7,287 bases of DNA from Cellvibrionaceae bacterium (GCA_021151615.1 JAGKXA010000218.1:1-7287), one strand, 5' to 3'. Shown: positions 1 through 6,462, counted from the first letter of the stretch. Notes: generated from the sequence alone by a model not told the origin. Translations and numbers: made by a program.

Positions 1-10
1 TCATTTTCAT
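1..10 (-). CDS. Start of the next gene after DUF3450 (partial, probably ExbB/TolQ-like)
   Basis: On the minus strand the DUF3450 stop codon TGA (9-7) overlaps an ATG at 10-8 in the ATGA arrangement typical of translationally coupled genes. The reading frame continues ATG-AAA-ATG to the window edge, so a second in-frame ATG lies at 4-2. Only about three codons are visible, so nothing in the protein can be identified. From knowledge of the family, DUF3450 genes usually precede a MotA/TolQ/ExbB proton-channel gene (TtpC-like in vibrios), which makes that the best guess. Its identity is inference from context only. Confidence 0.4.
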
Positions 11-789
11 TGTGCGGCCTCCGGTGCTTGAACTGGCACTGTCATAATATCTTTTGACGCCTGATCACGAGCGATACGCAGGCCTTTCAAAATCTCGGCG
101 TTGTAAGAAGAATCCAAAGCAACCCATGCTTTTTGGCTCGCATCCCAGTAACCACTGGCTTGACCATCTGTTGTTTGATACATCAGAGAGATGCGACCGA
201 CACGCAGCACGTTTACTTCGCGGTCTTGGCCATCGAGAGAAAGAGTAGTTTTGTAGGCTTCAATAGTGCTGCCGTAAGCAGATTCAATTTTGTAAGCTTC
301 AAGCACTTGGCGGAATTTTTCAGATACAGAGATATCTGCACGATCCTGGTTGGAGCGCAGCATAGCAATACGATCTTTACGCTCTTCCAGAGAGAAAGGC
401 TTATCCAAAGTTACGAATTGCTCCAGGCTGTCCAGCATACGGAAAATCAATGGCTGGATTTGACGCTCAATTACAGTCACTTTCTCAATAGATTGATCCA
501 GTTCAGTAACTACGGTCAGTTGCTTGGCAACTTGTTTTTCCATTTGGGCGTTGAAAACGCGAAGGTCATCGATCAGTTTGTTCTGGCTTTTGAACTCTTG
601 AGTCAAGTCGTCAGTTTCCTGAGCCAGTCTGTCGATACGCTTTTGAGACTCTTGTGCCAAAGTAGTTTTGGCTTGGCCCGCCTGGAGCACTGCATCCAGA
701 CTTTGATCTGCCATGGCAACGCTTCCCATTAGCGCGCCGGCAGAAAGCATGGTGGTAATAGCCACTGCTTTCAATCGCTGCTTTTTCAT
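7..789 (-). CDS. DUF3450 family secreted coiled-coil protein, linked to TonB/ExbB-type systems
   Basis: The 260-residue protein begins with a Sec signal peptide: basic MKKQRLK, a hydrophobic stretch, and a signal peptidase I site AMA|DQ after residue 27, so it should be periplasmic. Residues about 30-110 are rich in E, Q, K, D and L in heptad-like order and probably form a long coiled coil. The rest carries features I associate with DUF3450: FVTLDKPFSLEER at 125-137, a segment around AYGSTIEAY at 171-179, and RVGRISLMYQTTDG at 196-209. The biochemical function is unknown. Genes of this family typically head clusters with ExbB/TolQ, ExbD and TonB homologues, so a role in energised outer-membrane uptake is the usual inference. 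The start is supported by a G-rich Shine-Dalgarno (GGGGGGA on the minus strand, 798-792) a few bases before the ATG. It overlaps the next gene by four bases. It appears to have its own promoter and leader, separate from folA. Confidence 0.88.
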   Translation of the reverse strand: MKKQRLKAVAITTMLSAGALMGSVAMADQSLDAVLQAGQAKTTLAQESQKRIDRLAQETDDLTQEFKSQNKLIDDLRVFNAQMEKQVAKQLTVVTELDQSIEKVTVIERQIQPLIFRMLDSLEQFVTLDKPFSLEERKDRIAMLRSNQDRADISVSEKFRQVLEAYKIESAYGSTIEAYKTTLSLDGQDREVNVLRVGRISLMYQTTDGQASGYWDASQKAWVALDSSYNAEILKGLRIARDQASKDIMTVPVQAPEAAQ

Positions 790-822
790 AATCCCCCCAA
801 CTGGGTTTCAATCAAGTGAGTT

Positions 823-842
823 TGTGACAACCAGCTGTCACA
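823..842. repeat. Inverted repeat in DUF3450 leader (7-bp arms)
   Basis: TGTGACA (823-829) and TGTCACA (836-842) are perfect inverted repeats separated by six bases. They lie 34 bp upstream of the DUF3450 start codon, between the predicted transcription start and the Shine-Dalgarno. In RNA they would form a 7-bp hairpin with a six-base loop; as DNA they could be an operator. The half-sites resemble CRP (TGTGA/TCACA), but the gap between those pentamers is ten bases rather than CRP's six, so it is not a normal CRP site. Confidence 0.6.
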
Positions 843-860
843 GACGCGTTATCCACGTAA

Positions 861-874
861 CCCCGAATTCGGGG
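861..874. repeat. 14-bp perfect palindrome in DUF3450 leader
   Basis: CCCCGAATTCGGGG is a perfect 14-bp palindrome. In the predicted leader RNA it would fold as a 5-bp GC-rich stem with an AAUU loop, starting about 11 bases after the presumed transcription start. No T tract follows on either strand, so an intrinsic terminator is unlikely. A 5' stabilising hairpin or an operator just downstream of the promoter are both possible; neither is shown. Confidence 0.6.
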
Positions 875-891
875 CAGCTAAGAACGCCGGC

Positions 892-921
892 ATTGTAATA
901 AGCGCTACCACCTACTTCCAA
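892..921 (-). promoter_or_regulatory. Predicted sigma70 promoter for DUF3450
   Basis: On the minus strand TTGGAA (921-916) is followed after 18 bp by TACAAT (897-892), a 4/6 match to the -35 and a 5/6 match to the -10 consensus. Transcription would begin near position 885, giving a leader of about 96 bases that contains both inverted repeats. This is a consensus match by eye only. Confidence 0.45.
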
Positions 922-966
922 TGATTTATCCTTAAGCTTTTTACGTGTGTATTTTGGTATCAACCA

Positions 967-1006
967 GGTAACACGACCTTGCTTTTAATAAGTGCACCGG
1001 TAACAC
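967..1006. repeat. Pair of 8-bp direct repeats (GGTAACAC)
   Basis: GGTAACAC occurs at 967-974 and again at 999-1006, 32 bp start to start, about three DNA helical turns, so both copies would face the same side of the helix. They lie between the end of folA and the predicted DUF3450 promoter, roughly 80-120 bp upstream of its start site, where activator sites are often found. Eight-base repeats can arise by chance, so the regulatory reading is weak. Confidence 0.3.
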
Positions 1007-1057
1007 AAAAATTCATTTCATGCTGTGAGCCGAACCTAATTGCCACAACATCTGCAA

Positions 1058-1588
1058 TTAAACAGCCCCAACACCGGCAAGCGGCCGTTTTTTATAAACC
1101 AGAAACTCATGCGGCAATTCTGCAGATGACTCACCCGCAGTCACCGACTCCAACACCCATTGCGCATCATACAACTCTGGAAAGAATGCATCCCCCTCAA
1201 AGTCACGCCCGATGCGCGTTAGATACACGGTATCAACAGAATCCAGGGTTGCGCGATAAATCTCAGCACCGCCAATTATCACAGCCTCATCTATCGACCC
1301 CGCTGCGAGCAACAGCGCTTTATTTGCTTCACTCACAGCCTGTGCGATCGAATCCGCAACAATTACACCCTCAGCTGCAGACCATTGCGGATCTCGAGTT
1401 ATAACTATATTTATCCGTCCAGGGAGAGGGCGACCAATAGACTCATAAGTCTTACGCCCCATGATGATGGGCTTACCAAAAGTAACAGCTTTGAAGTATT
1501 TAAGGTCCTGCGGAAGATGCCATGGCAATTGATTATTGCGGCCAATAACGCCATTTCTGGCAGCCGCGACTATGATGGCCAATTTCAT
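1058..1588 (-). CDS. folA: Dihydrofolate reductase
   Basis: FolA reduces dihydrofolate to tetrahydrofolate with NADPH in the cytoplasm, restoring the cofactor that ThyA oxidises. The 176-residue product shows the family hallmarks in order: the active-site segment IGRNNQLPWHLPQDL at 15-29 with catalytic acid D28 (E. coli D27) and F32, the NADPH-binding GRKTYESIGRPLPGR at 44-58 with R58 corresponding to E. coli R57, the paired glycines of IIGGAEIY at 104-111, and YLTRI with T124. It is about 17 residues longer than E. coli FolA (159), mostly from a short tail after KKR ending AGVGAV. The gene follows thyA by 57 bp on the same strand and is probably cotranscribed. Its best Shine-Dalgarno (AGAAGG) is some 12 bases from the ATG, longer than usual, so translation may be modest. 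This looks like a normal chromosomal FolA, not a mobile dfr cassette. Confidence 0.97.
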   Translation of the reverse strand: MKLAIIVAAARNGVIGRNNQLPWHLPQDLKYFKAVTFGKPIIMGRKTYESIGRPLPGRINIVITRDPQWSAAEGVIVADSIAQAVSEANKALLLAAGSIDEAVIIGGAEIYRATLDSVDTVYLTRIGRDFEGDAFFPELYDAQWVLESVTAGESSAELPHEFLVYKKRPLAGVGAV

Positions 1589-1645
1589 GCAGAGTCTTCG
1601 CCTTCTTATTTACAACTTATCTATGCCAACAACCAACAAACACCA

Positions 1646-2485
1646 CTAAATGGCAATAGGCGCAACTATACGCGGATGGGGTTGGTAACCTTCGAACTCA
1701 AAATCTTGCAGTTCATAGTCGAAAATCGACCCTGGTTTTCGAAGAATCCTAAGTGTAGGCAAGTTTTTGGGTTCGCGTGTTAATTGTTCGTAAACTATGT
1801 CGTCTGTAATGTGGTTGTTATACAGGTGGCAATCACCAAATGTATGCACAAAATCCCCCACACCCAGATCACACTGCTGGGCAATCATATGAGTCAGCAG
1901 CGCATAACTGGCTATATTAAAGGGAACCCCAAGGAACAAATCAGCGCTGCGCTGATAGAGTTGGCAGGACAACTTGTCGTCCGCAACATAAAACTGAAAC
2001 AGCGTATGGCATGCTGCAAGCGCCATACGCCCCTGTTTTACATTGTCCTGTGGACTCATTGATTCATCAGGCAAATCAGCAGGGTTCCAGGCACTTACAA
2101 TCAATCGGCGGGAATAGGGATTTTTTTTGATCTGCTCAACAACCTGGGAAATTTGGTCGATCGTTGATCCATCCGGGCAAGCCCAACTGCGCCACTGCTT
2201 ACCATAGACCGGCCCTAGATCGCCATCTTCTGTGGCCCACTCATTCCAAATACTGCACCCGCGCTCCTGCAACCAAGTCACATCGGTGCGCCCCTGCAAA
2301 AACCAGAGCAGCTCAACGATGACACTTTTAAGGTGAACTGTTTTGGTGGTAACTAACGGAAAGCCATCATTGAGATCAAAGCGCAACTGGCGCCCGAATA
2401 CCGAGCGGGTACCCGTACCGGTACGATCACCACGCTGAACGCCGTTTTCAACCACATCACGCATCAATTCAAGATATTGCTTCAT
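1646..2485 (-). CDS. thyA: Thymidylate synthase
   Basis: ThyA converts dUMP to dTMP using methylene-tetrahydrofolate as carbon donor and reductant, releasing dihydrofolate. I chose the ATG at 2485 because it gives the standard N-terminus MKQYLELM; an in-frame GTG at 2512, inside lgt, would add nine residues without family support. The 279-residue product has the folate/phosphate region DRTGTGT (20-26), the SRR arginines R126/R127, catalytic C159 in ALAACH, QLYQRSADLFLGVPFN (176-190) with D182 and N190, H220/Y222 of HLYNNH, and the C-terminal GYQPHP...APIAI. Compared with E. coli (264 residues, C146), nearly all the extra length is a 13-residue insertion at about 139-153 (PDESMSPQDNVKQGR), just before the active-site loop. 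The gene starts 10 bp after the lgt stop, the same lgt-thyA adjacency as in E. coli, which suggests coupling. The Shine-Dalgarno is weak (GGGCGA). Confidence 0.97.
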   Translation of the reverse strand: MKQYLELMRDVVENGVQRGDRTGTGTRSVFGRQLRFDLNDGFPLVTTKTVHLKSVIVELLWFLQGRTDVTWLQERGCSIWNEWATEDGDLGPVYGKQWRSWACPDGSTIDQISQVVEQIKKNPYSRRLIVSAWNPADLPDESMSPQDNVKQGRMALAACHTLFQFYVADDKLSCQLYQRSADLFLGVPFNIASYALLTHMIAQQCDLGVGDFVHTFGDCHLYNNHITDDIVYEQLTREPKNLPTLRILRKPGSIFDYELQDFEFEGYQPHPRIVAPIAI

Positions 2486-2495
2486 TCGCCCGGAT

Positions 2496-3359
2496 TCACT
2501 CTTTAATTTCACTTACGCTTTTTTGCAATTGCCCGGATTTGGCTACAAACCCATAGGCATAAATAATTAACCCCACACCCAACACAAACATGGGAACACA
2601 CAACAATTGACCGCGAGTCATCCAGCCAATCAGATCAATACCCTGATCCGGTTCGCGCACAAACTCTACACCGAAACGGAATAGCGAATAGCCAATTAAA
2701 AACACGCCTGACACCGCACAGCGCGGCCTAGGTTTAGCCGAGAACCAGAACACAATAATAAAGAGAACCAATCCCTCAAGAAATGCCTGATATAGCTGGC
2801 TTGGGTGGCGCGCAACACCTGCGGGATCCATAGCCTTGGGGAATACCATCGCCCAAGGAACGTCGCTTACGCGCCCCCAAAGCTCCTGACCAATAAAATT
2901 TCCCAAGCGACCAAACCCCAAACCCAGCGGAACTATCGGGGCCACAAAATCCATCACACTGGTAAACGGGCGATTAATCCGGCGAGAGTAGACAAACATC
3001 GCCACTATGACACCAATTAACCCCCCATGAAATGACATTCCCCCTTCCCAAACGCGCAATAACCACAAAGGGTCTTGCAACCACTTTTCGAAGTTGTAAA
3101 AAAGCACATAGCCAAAGCGCCCCCCAAGAATAACCCCGAAAGCGCCATAGGTGATCAGGTTTTCCACTTGCACCTTGGTTACTGGAGAATTGGGCATTCT
3201 CGTGCGATAGACCGCAATTACCCAAGCACTTAGAAAGGCCAGCAAATACATAATGCCGTACCAGTGCACACTCAACGGGCCCAGCGTTAAATTGCCAACA
3301 TGAATAGGGTCTTTGAGTAAGGTAAAGGCAATGGGATTGAGATCTGGGTACTGCAGCAT
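2496..3359 (-). CDS. lgt: Prolipoprotein diacylglyceryl transferase
   Basis: Lgt is an inner-membrane enzyme that moves diacylglycerol from phosphatidylglycerol to the lipobox cysteine of prolipoproteins, the first step of lipoprotein maturation. The 287-residue protein is strongly hydrophobic with several membrane segments (about 33-52, 70-88, 112-125, 138-149, 195-207, 216-230, 250-271). Signature pieces are HWYGIMYL (32-39), GGRFGYVLFYN (79-89), the SFHGGL motif with H111 (E. coli H103), GRLGNFIGQELWGR (150-163) with R151 (E. coli R143) and N154, RHPSQLYQ (184-191), and R235 in EFVREPD (E. coli R239). I start at the ATG at 3359 because AGGTG lies just upstream; a GTG two codons earlier overlaps that site. 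A short KS/E-rich tail precedes the stop. It is 89 bp downstream of ptsP and may also have a local promoter, since a TTTACA-like hexamer lies in that gap, but the -10 is poor. Confidence 0.97.
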   Translation of the reverse strand: MLQYPDLNPIAFTLLKDPIHVGNLTLGPLSVHWYGIMYLLAFLSAWVIAVYRTRMPNSPVTKVQVENLITYGAFGVILGGRFGYVLFYNFEKWLQDPLWLLRVWEGGMSFHGGLIGVIVAMFVYSRRINRPFTSVMDFVAPIVPLGLGFGRLGNFIGQELWGRVSDVPWAMVFPKAMDPAGVARHPSQLYQAFLEGLVLFIIVFWFSAKPRPRCAVSGVFLIGYSLFRFGVEFVREPDQGIDLIGWMTRGQLLCVPMFVLGVGLIIYAYGFVAKSGQLQKSVSEIKE

Positions 3360-3378
3360 AAACACCTAGGGTCTGACC

Positions 3379-3393
3379 AGCGCCGGAAGCGCT
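3379..3393. repeat. Short inverted repeat in the ptsP-lgt gap
   Basis: AGCGC (3379-3383) and GCGCT (3389-3393) can pair around a five-base loop, 20 bp upstream of the lgt start. No T run follows on the minus strand, so this does not look like an intrinsic terminator. It may be a processing or stability hairpin between two cotranscribed genes. A 5-bp stem is weak evidence. Confidence 0.3.
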
Positions 3394-3448
3394 ACATTAT
3401 GGCGCGACTTTATGACCACACCGAGAAAGTAAATGTAAAGCACGATAT

Positions 3449-5716
3449 TTAATTGCTATCCGATGTCACCGGGCGAATCAGGCGCGTCAAGCCGGTTTCA
3501 CGCAACTCGCGCTCAATATGCTCGCGAATCTGGTCGCCATTGGACATACGCATAACCTCCGCCAACAATTGCTTGGCGCGCGCAAAGGTAATTCCACGAA
3601 TCACTGATTTGACTTTGGGCAGGTTGGTAGCATTCATCGACAACACATCAAACCCCATTGCCATCAACAAAATAGCCGCACCCGGATCACCCGCCAACTC
3701 GCCGCAGATACTGACACTAATACCCGCGTCATGCGCAGCATAGACAATGTATTGCAACGCACGCAGCACGGCGGGATGAAATGCCTGATACAAATCCGCC
3801 ACCTGCGCATTATTGCGATCCACCGCCAACAAATATTGGGTAAGGTCATTACTGCCCACCGATAGAAAATCTACCCGACGTGACAATTCGGGCGCAAGGT
3901 AAACTGCCGCCGGGACCTCGATCATTACCCCGACCTGCGGCTTGCGCACGCGATAACCTTCCTCCAACAGCTCCTTGTGCACCCTGCTAATCAGCGCACG
4001 CGATGCTTCCACTTCCTGCATATTGGTAATCATCGGCAAGAGAATACGCAAATTATCCAAGCCTTCACTGGCTTTGATCATGGCTCGAATCTGCGCGAGG
4101 AAAATCTCTGGGTGATCCAGGGTAACGCGAATACCACGCCACCCAAGGAACGGGTTGTCCTCTTCAATCGGAAAATAAGGCAGCGCCTTATCACCGCCAA
4201 TATCGAGGGTACGCATAGTGACCGCATGGGGGGCAAATGCCTCCAACTGTTCGCGGTAAATCGCGCGCTGCTCTTCTTCACTGGGAAATCGATCGCGCAA
4301 TAAAAATGGCACTTCGGTTCGGTAGAGCCCCACACCTTCCGCGCCACGCTCCAACGAGCGAACCACATCAGCCATAAGACCGGTATTTACATGCAGCGGC
4401 AGGCGATACTTATCCGGCGTTTCACAGGGCAGGTTTTTCAAAGCTTCCAGCCCCTTTACCAGTGCCTGCTCCTCCAGGTAAATGGCCTTGTAATGCTTGC
4501 GCAATTGTGGGTTAGGATCGCAATAAACAGACCCTTTGTAACCATCAACAATAATCGGACGACCATCTATCTGGGTAAAAGGTAGATCCACCGCCCCCAT
4601 TACCGTGGGGATATCCATGGCCCTGGCCAAAATAGCCACGTGAGAATTGGATGACCCCAGTACAGAAACCAATCCAGCGAGCTTCTCCTTGGGAATTTCA
4701 CCCAACATGGAGGCCGTCAGCTCCTCGCCAATCAAAATAGTTTTGTCTGGATAGACTCGCGCTTTCTGATTAGACTCCTGCAAATATTCCAGCACCCTGC
4801 GCCCCAAATCGCGCAAGTCGGTAGCGCGCTCACGCAGGTAAGGGTCATTCATGCTGTTAAATATGCTTTCGTGCTCCAGAATAACCTCACTCCAGGCGTA
4901 AGCAGCTACAGCACCTTTACGAATCCGCGCCACCACTTCGCCACCAAGGGAAGCATCATCCAGCATAGCCAAATAAGCATCAAACAGCGCCTGTTCTTCG
5001 CGATTAATCCGCTCTTTGAGCTTAACCCCTAGCGTTTTGATGTCCTCGCGCACAGCAACCAGGCTGCGCTGAAAAAACTCTATTTCAGCCTCAACGTTTT
5101 TACAGGCTTGATAGGGTACCGAGCGCAAATCCGCAGTTGGTGCGATTACCACAGCCTCCCCTATAGCAATCCCCGATGCCCCCGAGACCCCCACAAACTT
5201 GGACTGGGTTGCCTTATCACCAACAGGGATTACACCACCAGTAGCCTCGGCATGCGCAATCACCCCAGCCAGTTGGGCTGACATAGTGACAAGAAATGCT
5301 TCTTCACCCTCATCGAAACGGCGCTGCTCAACTTGCTGTACAACCAAGACCCCAAGCACTTTGCGATGGTGAATAATTGGAACGCCGAGAAATGAGCTGT
5401 AACGCTCTTCCCCGGTTTCAGGGAAATATTGATAGCTGGGGTGAGCCTCGGCATGCTCAAGGTTAATGGGCTCCTCGCGCACCACCACGCGCCCCACCAA
5501 GCCCTCTCCTGCCGCCAATCGAACTTTGCCTACTGCGTCAGCATTAAGGCCATCAGTCGCCATAAGTACGTAGTCGCCTTTGGGATCGCGCAGGTAAACC
5601 GAGCAAACATGCGTTTTCATTGCCTGCTTCACACGCGCCACAATAATCGCCAGAGCGCTCTTCATATCGCGCGCGGCGTTTACTTCCTGAACTATGGAAC
5701 GCAGTGAGTTCAACAT
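3449..5716 (-). CDS. ptsP: PTS enzyme I-Ntr (phosphoenolpyruvate-protein phosphotransferase PtsP)
   Basis: PtsP takes phosphate from phosphoenolpyruvate and passes it to NPr (PtsO) and then EIIA-Ntr (PtsN), a regulatory chain tied to nitrogen and potassium status; neither partner gene is in this window. The 755-residue product matches E. coli PtsP (748) in length. Domains in order: GAF sensor at about 15-155 (FLGVPI at 109-114, LGVLVVQ at 121-127), enzyme I N-terminal part at about 172-310, the swivelling phosphohistidine domain at about 325-400 with GSSNSHVAILAR (354-365) and phospho-acceptor H359, and the PEP-binding TIM barrel at about 430-715 with GVGLYRTEVPFL (461-472), TLDIGGDK (503-510), GVMIEVPAA (596-604), GSNDLTQY (621-628) and acid/base C671 in SICGELAG. 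The GAF domain separates it from sugar-PTS enzyme I. The start is 17 bp after rppH and lacks a good Shine-Dalgarno, fitting translation within an rppH-ptsP operon. Confidence 0.97.
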   Translation of the reverse strand: MLNSLRSIVQEVNAARDMKSALAIIVARVKQAMKTHVCSVYLRDPKGDYVLMATDGLNADAVGKVRLAAGEGLVGRVVVREEPINLEHAEAHPSYQYFPETGEERYSSFLGVPIIHHRKVLGVLVVQQVEQRRFDEGEEAFLVTMSAQLAGVIAHAEATGGVIPVGDKATQSKFVGVSGASGIAIGEAVVIAPTADLRSVPYQACKNVEAEIEFFQRSLVAVREDIKTLGVKLKERINREEQALFDAYLAMLDDASLGGEVVARIRKGAVAAYAWSEVILEHESIFNSMNDPYLRERATDLRDLGRRVLEYLQESNQKARVYPDKTILIGEELTASMLGEIPKEKLAGLVSVLGSSNSHVAILARAMDIPTVMGAVDLPFTQIDGRPIIVDGYKGSVYCDPNPQLRKHYKAIYLEEQALVKGLEALKNLPCETPDKYRLPLHVNTGLMADVVRSLERGAEGVGLYRTEVPFLLRDRFPSEEEQRAIYREQLEAFAPHAVTMRTLDIGGDKALPYFPIEEDNPFLGWRGIRVTLDHPEIFLAQIRAMIKASEGLDNLRILLPMITNMQEVEASRALISRVHKELLEEGYRVRKPQVGVMIEVPAAVYLAPELSRRVDFLSVGSNDLTQYLLAVDRNNAQVADLYQAFHPAVLRALQYIVYAAHDAGISVSICGELAGDPGAAILLMAMGFDVLSMNATNLPKVKSVIRGITFARAKQLLAEVMRMSNGDQIREHIERELRETGLTRLIRPVTSDSN

Positions 5717-5733
5717 GAGACTAAAGGCTCGAA

Positions 5734-6276
5734 TTAATTACCGGCTATCTGGCCGCTATTTTGATTTTGGTTTTTGCGCGCATTGGACGCTCTTCCTTCA
5801 AGCTGCGCATGGAACAGCGATAGCTCTTTCAGGGCGCGACGATAAACATCACGCTTGAAAGAAACCACTTTACCCAGAGGGTACCAATAACTTACCCAAC
5901 GCCAATCATCAAACTCAGCTCGACCACCATTATCAAGGCTGACTTTATTGTCATCACTGAGCAAACGCAGCAAGAACCACTTTTGCTTCTGCCCAACGCA
6001 TAAAGGCAGAGAGTTATGCCTAACCAAGCGATGCGGCAAGCGATAGCGCAACCAGCCGCGCGTACATGCCAGTATCTGCACATCTTGCTGGCGCAGGCCA
6101 ATTTCCTCATGCAACTCCCGAAATAGAGCTTGTTCGGGGGTTTCATTGGCATTGATGCCCCCTTGGGGAAATTGCCACGCATCTTGTCCCCCAACCCGTC
6201 GCGCCCACAGCAGCTGTCCCTGGTCATTGGTCAATATGATGCCCACATTAGGGCGGAATCCGTCGGAATCTATCAC
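5734..6276 (-). CDS. rppH: RNA 5'-pyrophosphohydrolase (Nudix)
   Basis: RppH hydrolyses the 5' triphosphate (or diphosphate) of mRNA to a monophosphate, which exposes transcripts to RNase E decay. With the GTG at 6276 as start the protein has 180 residues and begins VIDSDGFRPNVGIIL, aligning with the MIDxDGxRPNVGI start of known RppH. The longer ORF from the ATG at 6327 adds 17 residues that fit no RppH I know and has no Shine-Dalgarno. The Nudix box runs from G39 to L61, with E45 and REL-EE-G at 53-60; metal ligands should be E54, E57 and E58 (E. coli E53, E56, E57). Other RppH hallmarks are WQFPQGG (34-40), RGWLRYRLP (73-81), GQKQKWFLL (95-103) and WRWVSYWYPLG...VVSFKRDVYRR (126-147). The C-terminal tail is N/Q-rich and variable in this family. 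A Shine-Dalgarno for the GTG is poor (GGA, nine bases away). Confidence 0.95.
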   Translation of the reverse strand: MIDSDGFRPNVGIILTNDQGQLLWARRVGGQDAWQFPQGGINANETPEQALFRELHEEIGLRQQDVQILACTRGWLRYRLPHRLVRHNSLPLCVGQKQKWFLLRLLSDDNKVSLDNGGRAEFDDWRWVSYWYPLGKVVSFKRDVYRRALKELSLFHAQLEGRASNARKNQNQNSGQIAGN

Positions 6277-6367
6277 AAGGAATTGTCCATAAATAAAGAG
6301 TTTGGCTGGAGGAAATGACAAAAGCATCGAGAAATGCGGGCAAATTCCTCAAAACAGCGTTTTCCGC

Positions 6368-6395
6368 ACTATATCAGTCCTATTCAAAGCCGCAA
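6368..6395 (-). promoter_or_regulatory. Predicted promoter for rppH-ptsP
   Basis: On the minus strand TATAGT (6373-6368) is a 5/6 match to the -10 consensus. A weak -35, TTGCGG (6395-6390), lies 16 bp upstream. Transcription would start near 6361, giving a leader of about 85 bases before the GTG at 6276. This is assigned by eye; the -35 is the weaker part. Confidence 0.4.
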
Positions 6396-6416
6396 CCCTG
6401 AATCATGGATAAAACA

Positions 6417-6445
6417 TTGAGCCGGTTTGTCGCGCCGGCTATCCT
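6417..6445 (+). promoter_or_regulatory. Predicted promoter for HAD phosphatase gene
   Basis: TTGAGC (6417-6422) and TATCCT (6440-6445) are spaced by 17 bp, each 4/6 to consensus. The start site would be near 6452, leaving a leader of about 62 bases. The spacer is almost entirely taken up by an inverted repeat (6420-6440), so a repressor there would block polymerase. The match is modest and could be fortuitous. Confidence 0.3.
6420..6440. repeat. Inverted repeat AGCCGG/CCGGCT in divergent region
   Basis: AGCCGG (6420-6425) and CCGGCT (6435-6440) are perfect 6-bp arms around nine bases, a 21-bp dyad of the size bound by many dimeric regulators. It sits between rppH and the HAD gene, overlapping the only plausible plus-strand promoter. 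There is no T tract, so a terminator is unlikely. Confidence 0.45.
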
Positions 6446-6462
6446 AGCGCCCCTACCGTTAC

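Noticed and set aside
133..732. Long plus-strand open frame (199 codons) opposite DUF3450
   Set aside because: It is antisense to a well-supported gene, has no recognisable domain or Shine-Dalgarno, and its composition is what a coding strand's shadow produces.
823..842. CRP-binding site in the DUF3450 leader
   Set aside because: The TGTGA and TCACA halves are ten bases apart instead of six, and the site would lie downstream of the predicted start site, so only the general dyad is reported.
861..874. Intrinsic terminator at the 14-bp palindrome
   Set aside because: There is no T tract after the stem on either strand and the stem is only 5 bp.
979..1404. Plus-strand open frame of 141 codons overlapping folA
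   Set aside because: It is rich in H, P, Q and T, the usual signature of an antisense frame, and covers most of folA, whose catalytic motifs are intact.
1589..1645. Separate folA promoter in the thyA-folA gap
   Set aside because: TTG-rich stretches give several poor -35 candidates, but the only -10 candidates match about half the consensus; readthrough from thyA is simpler.
3664..4368. Overlapping minus-strand frames inside ptsP
   Set aside because: They are alternative frames of ptsP, with W/C/R-rich translations and no family motifs.
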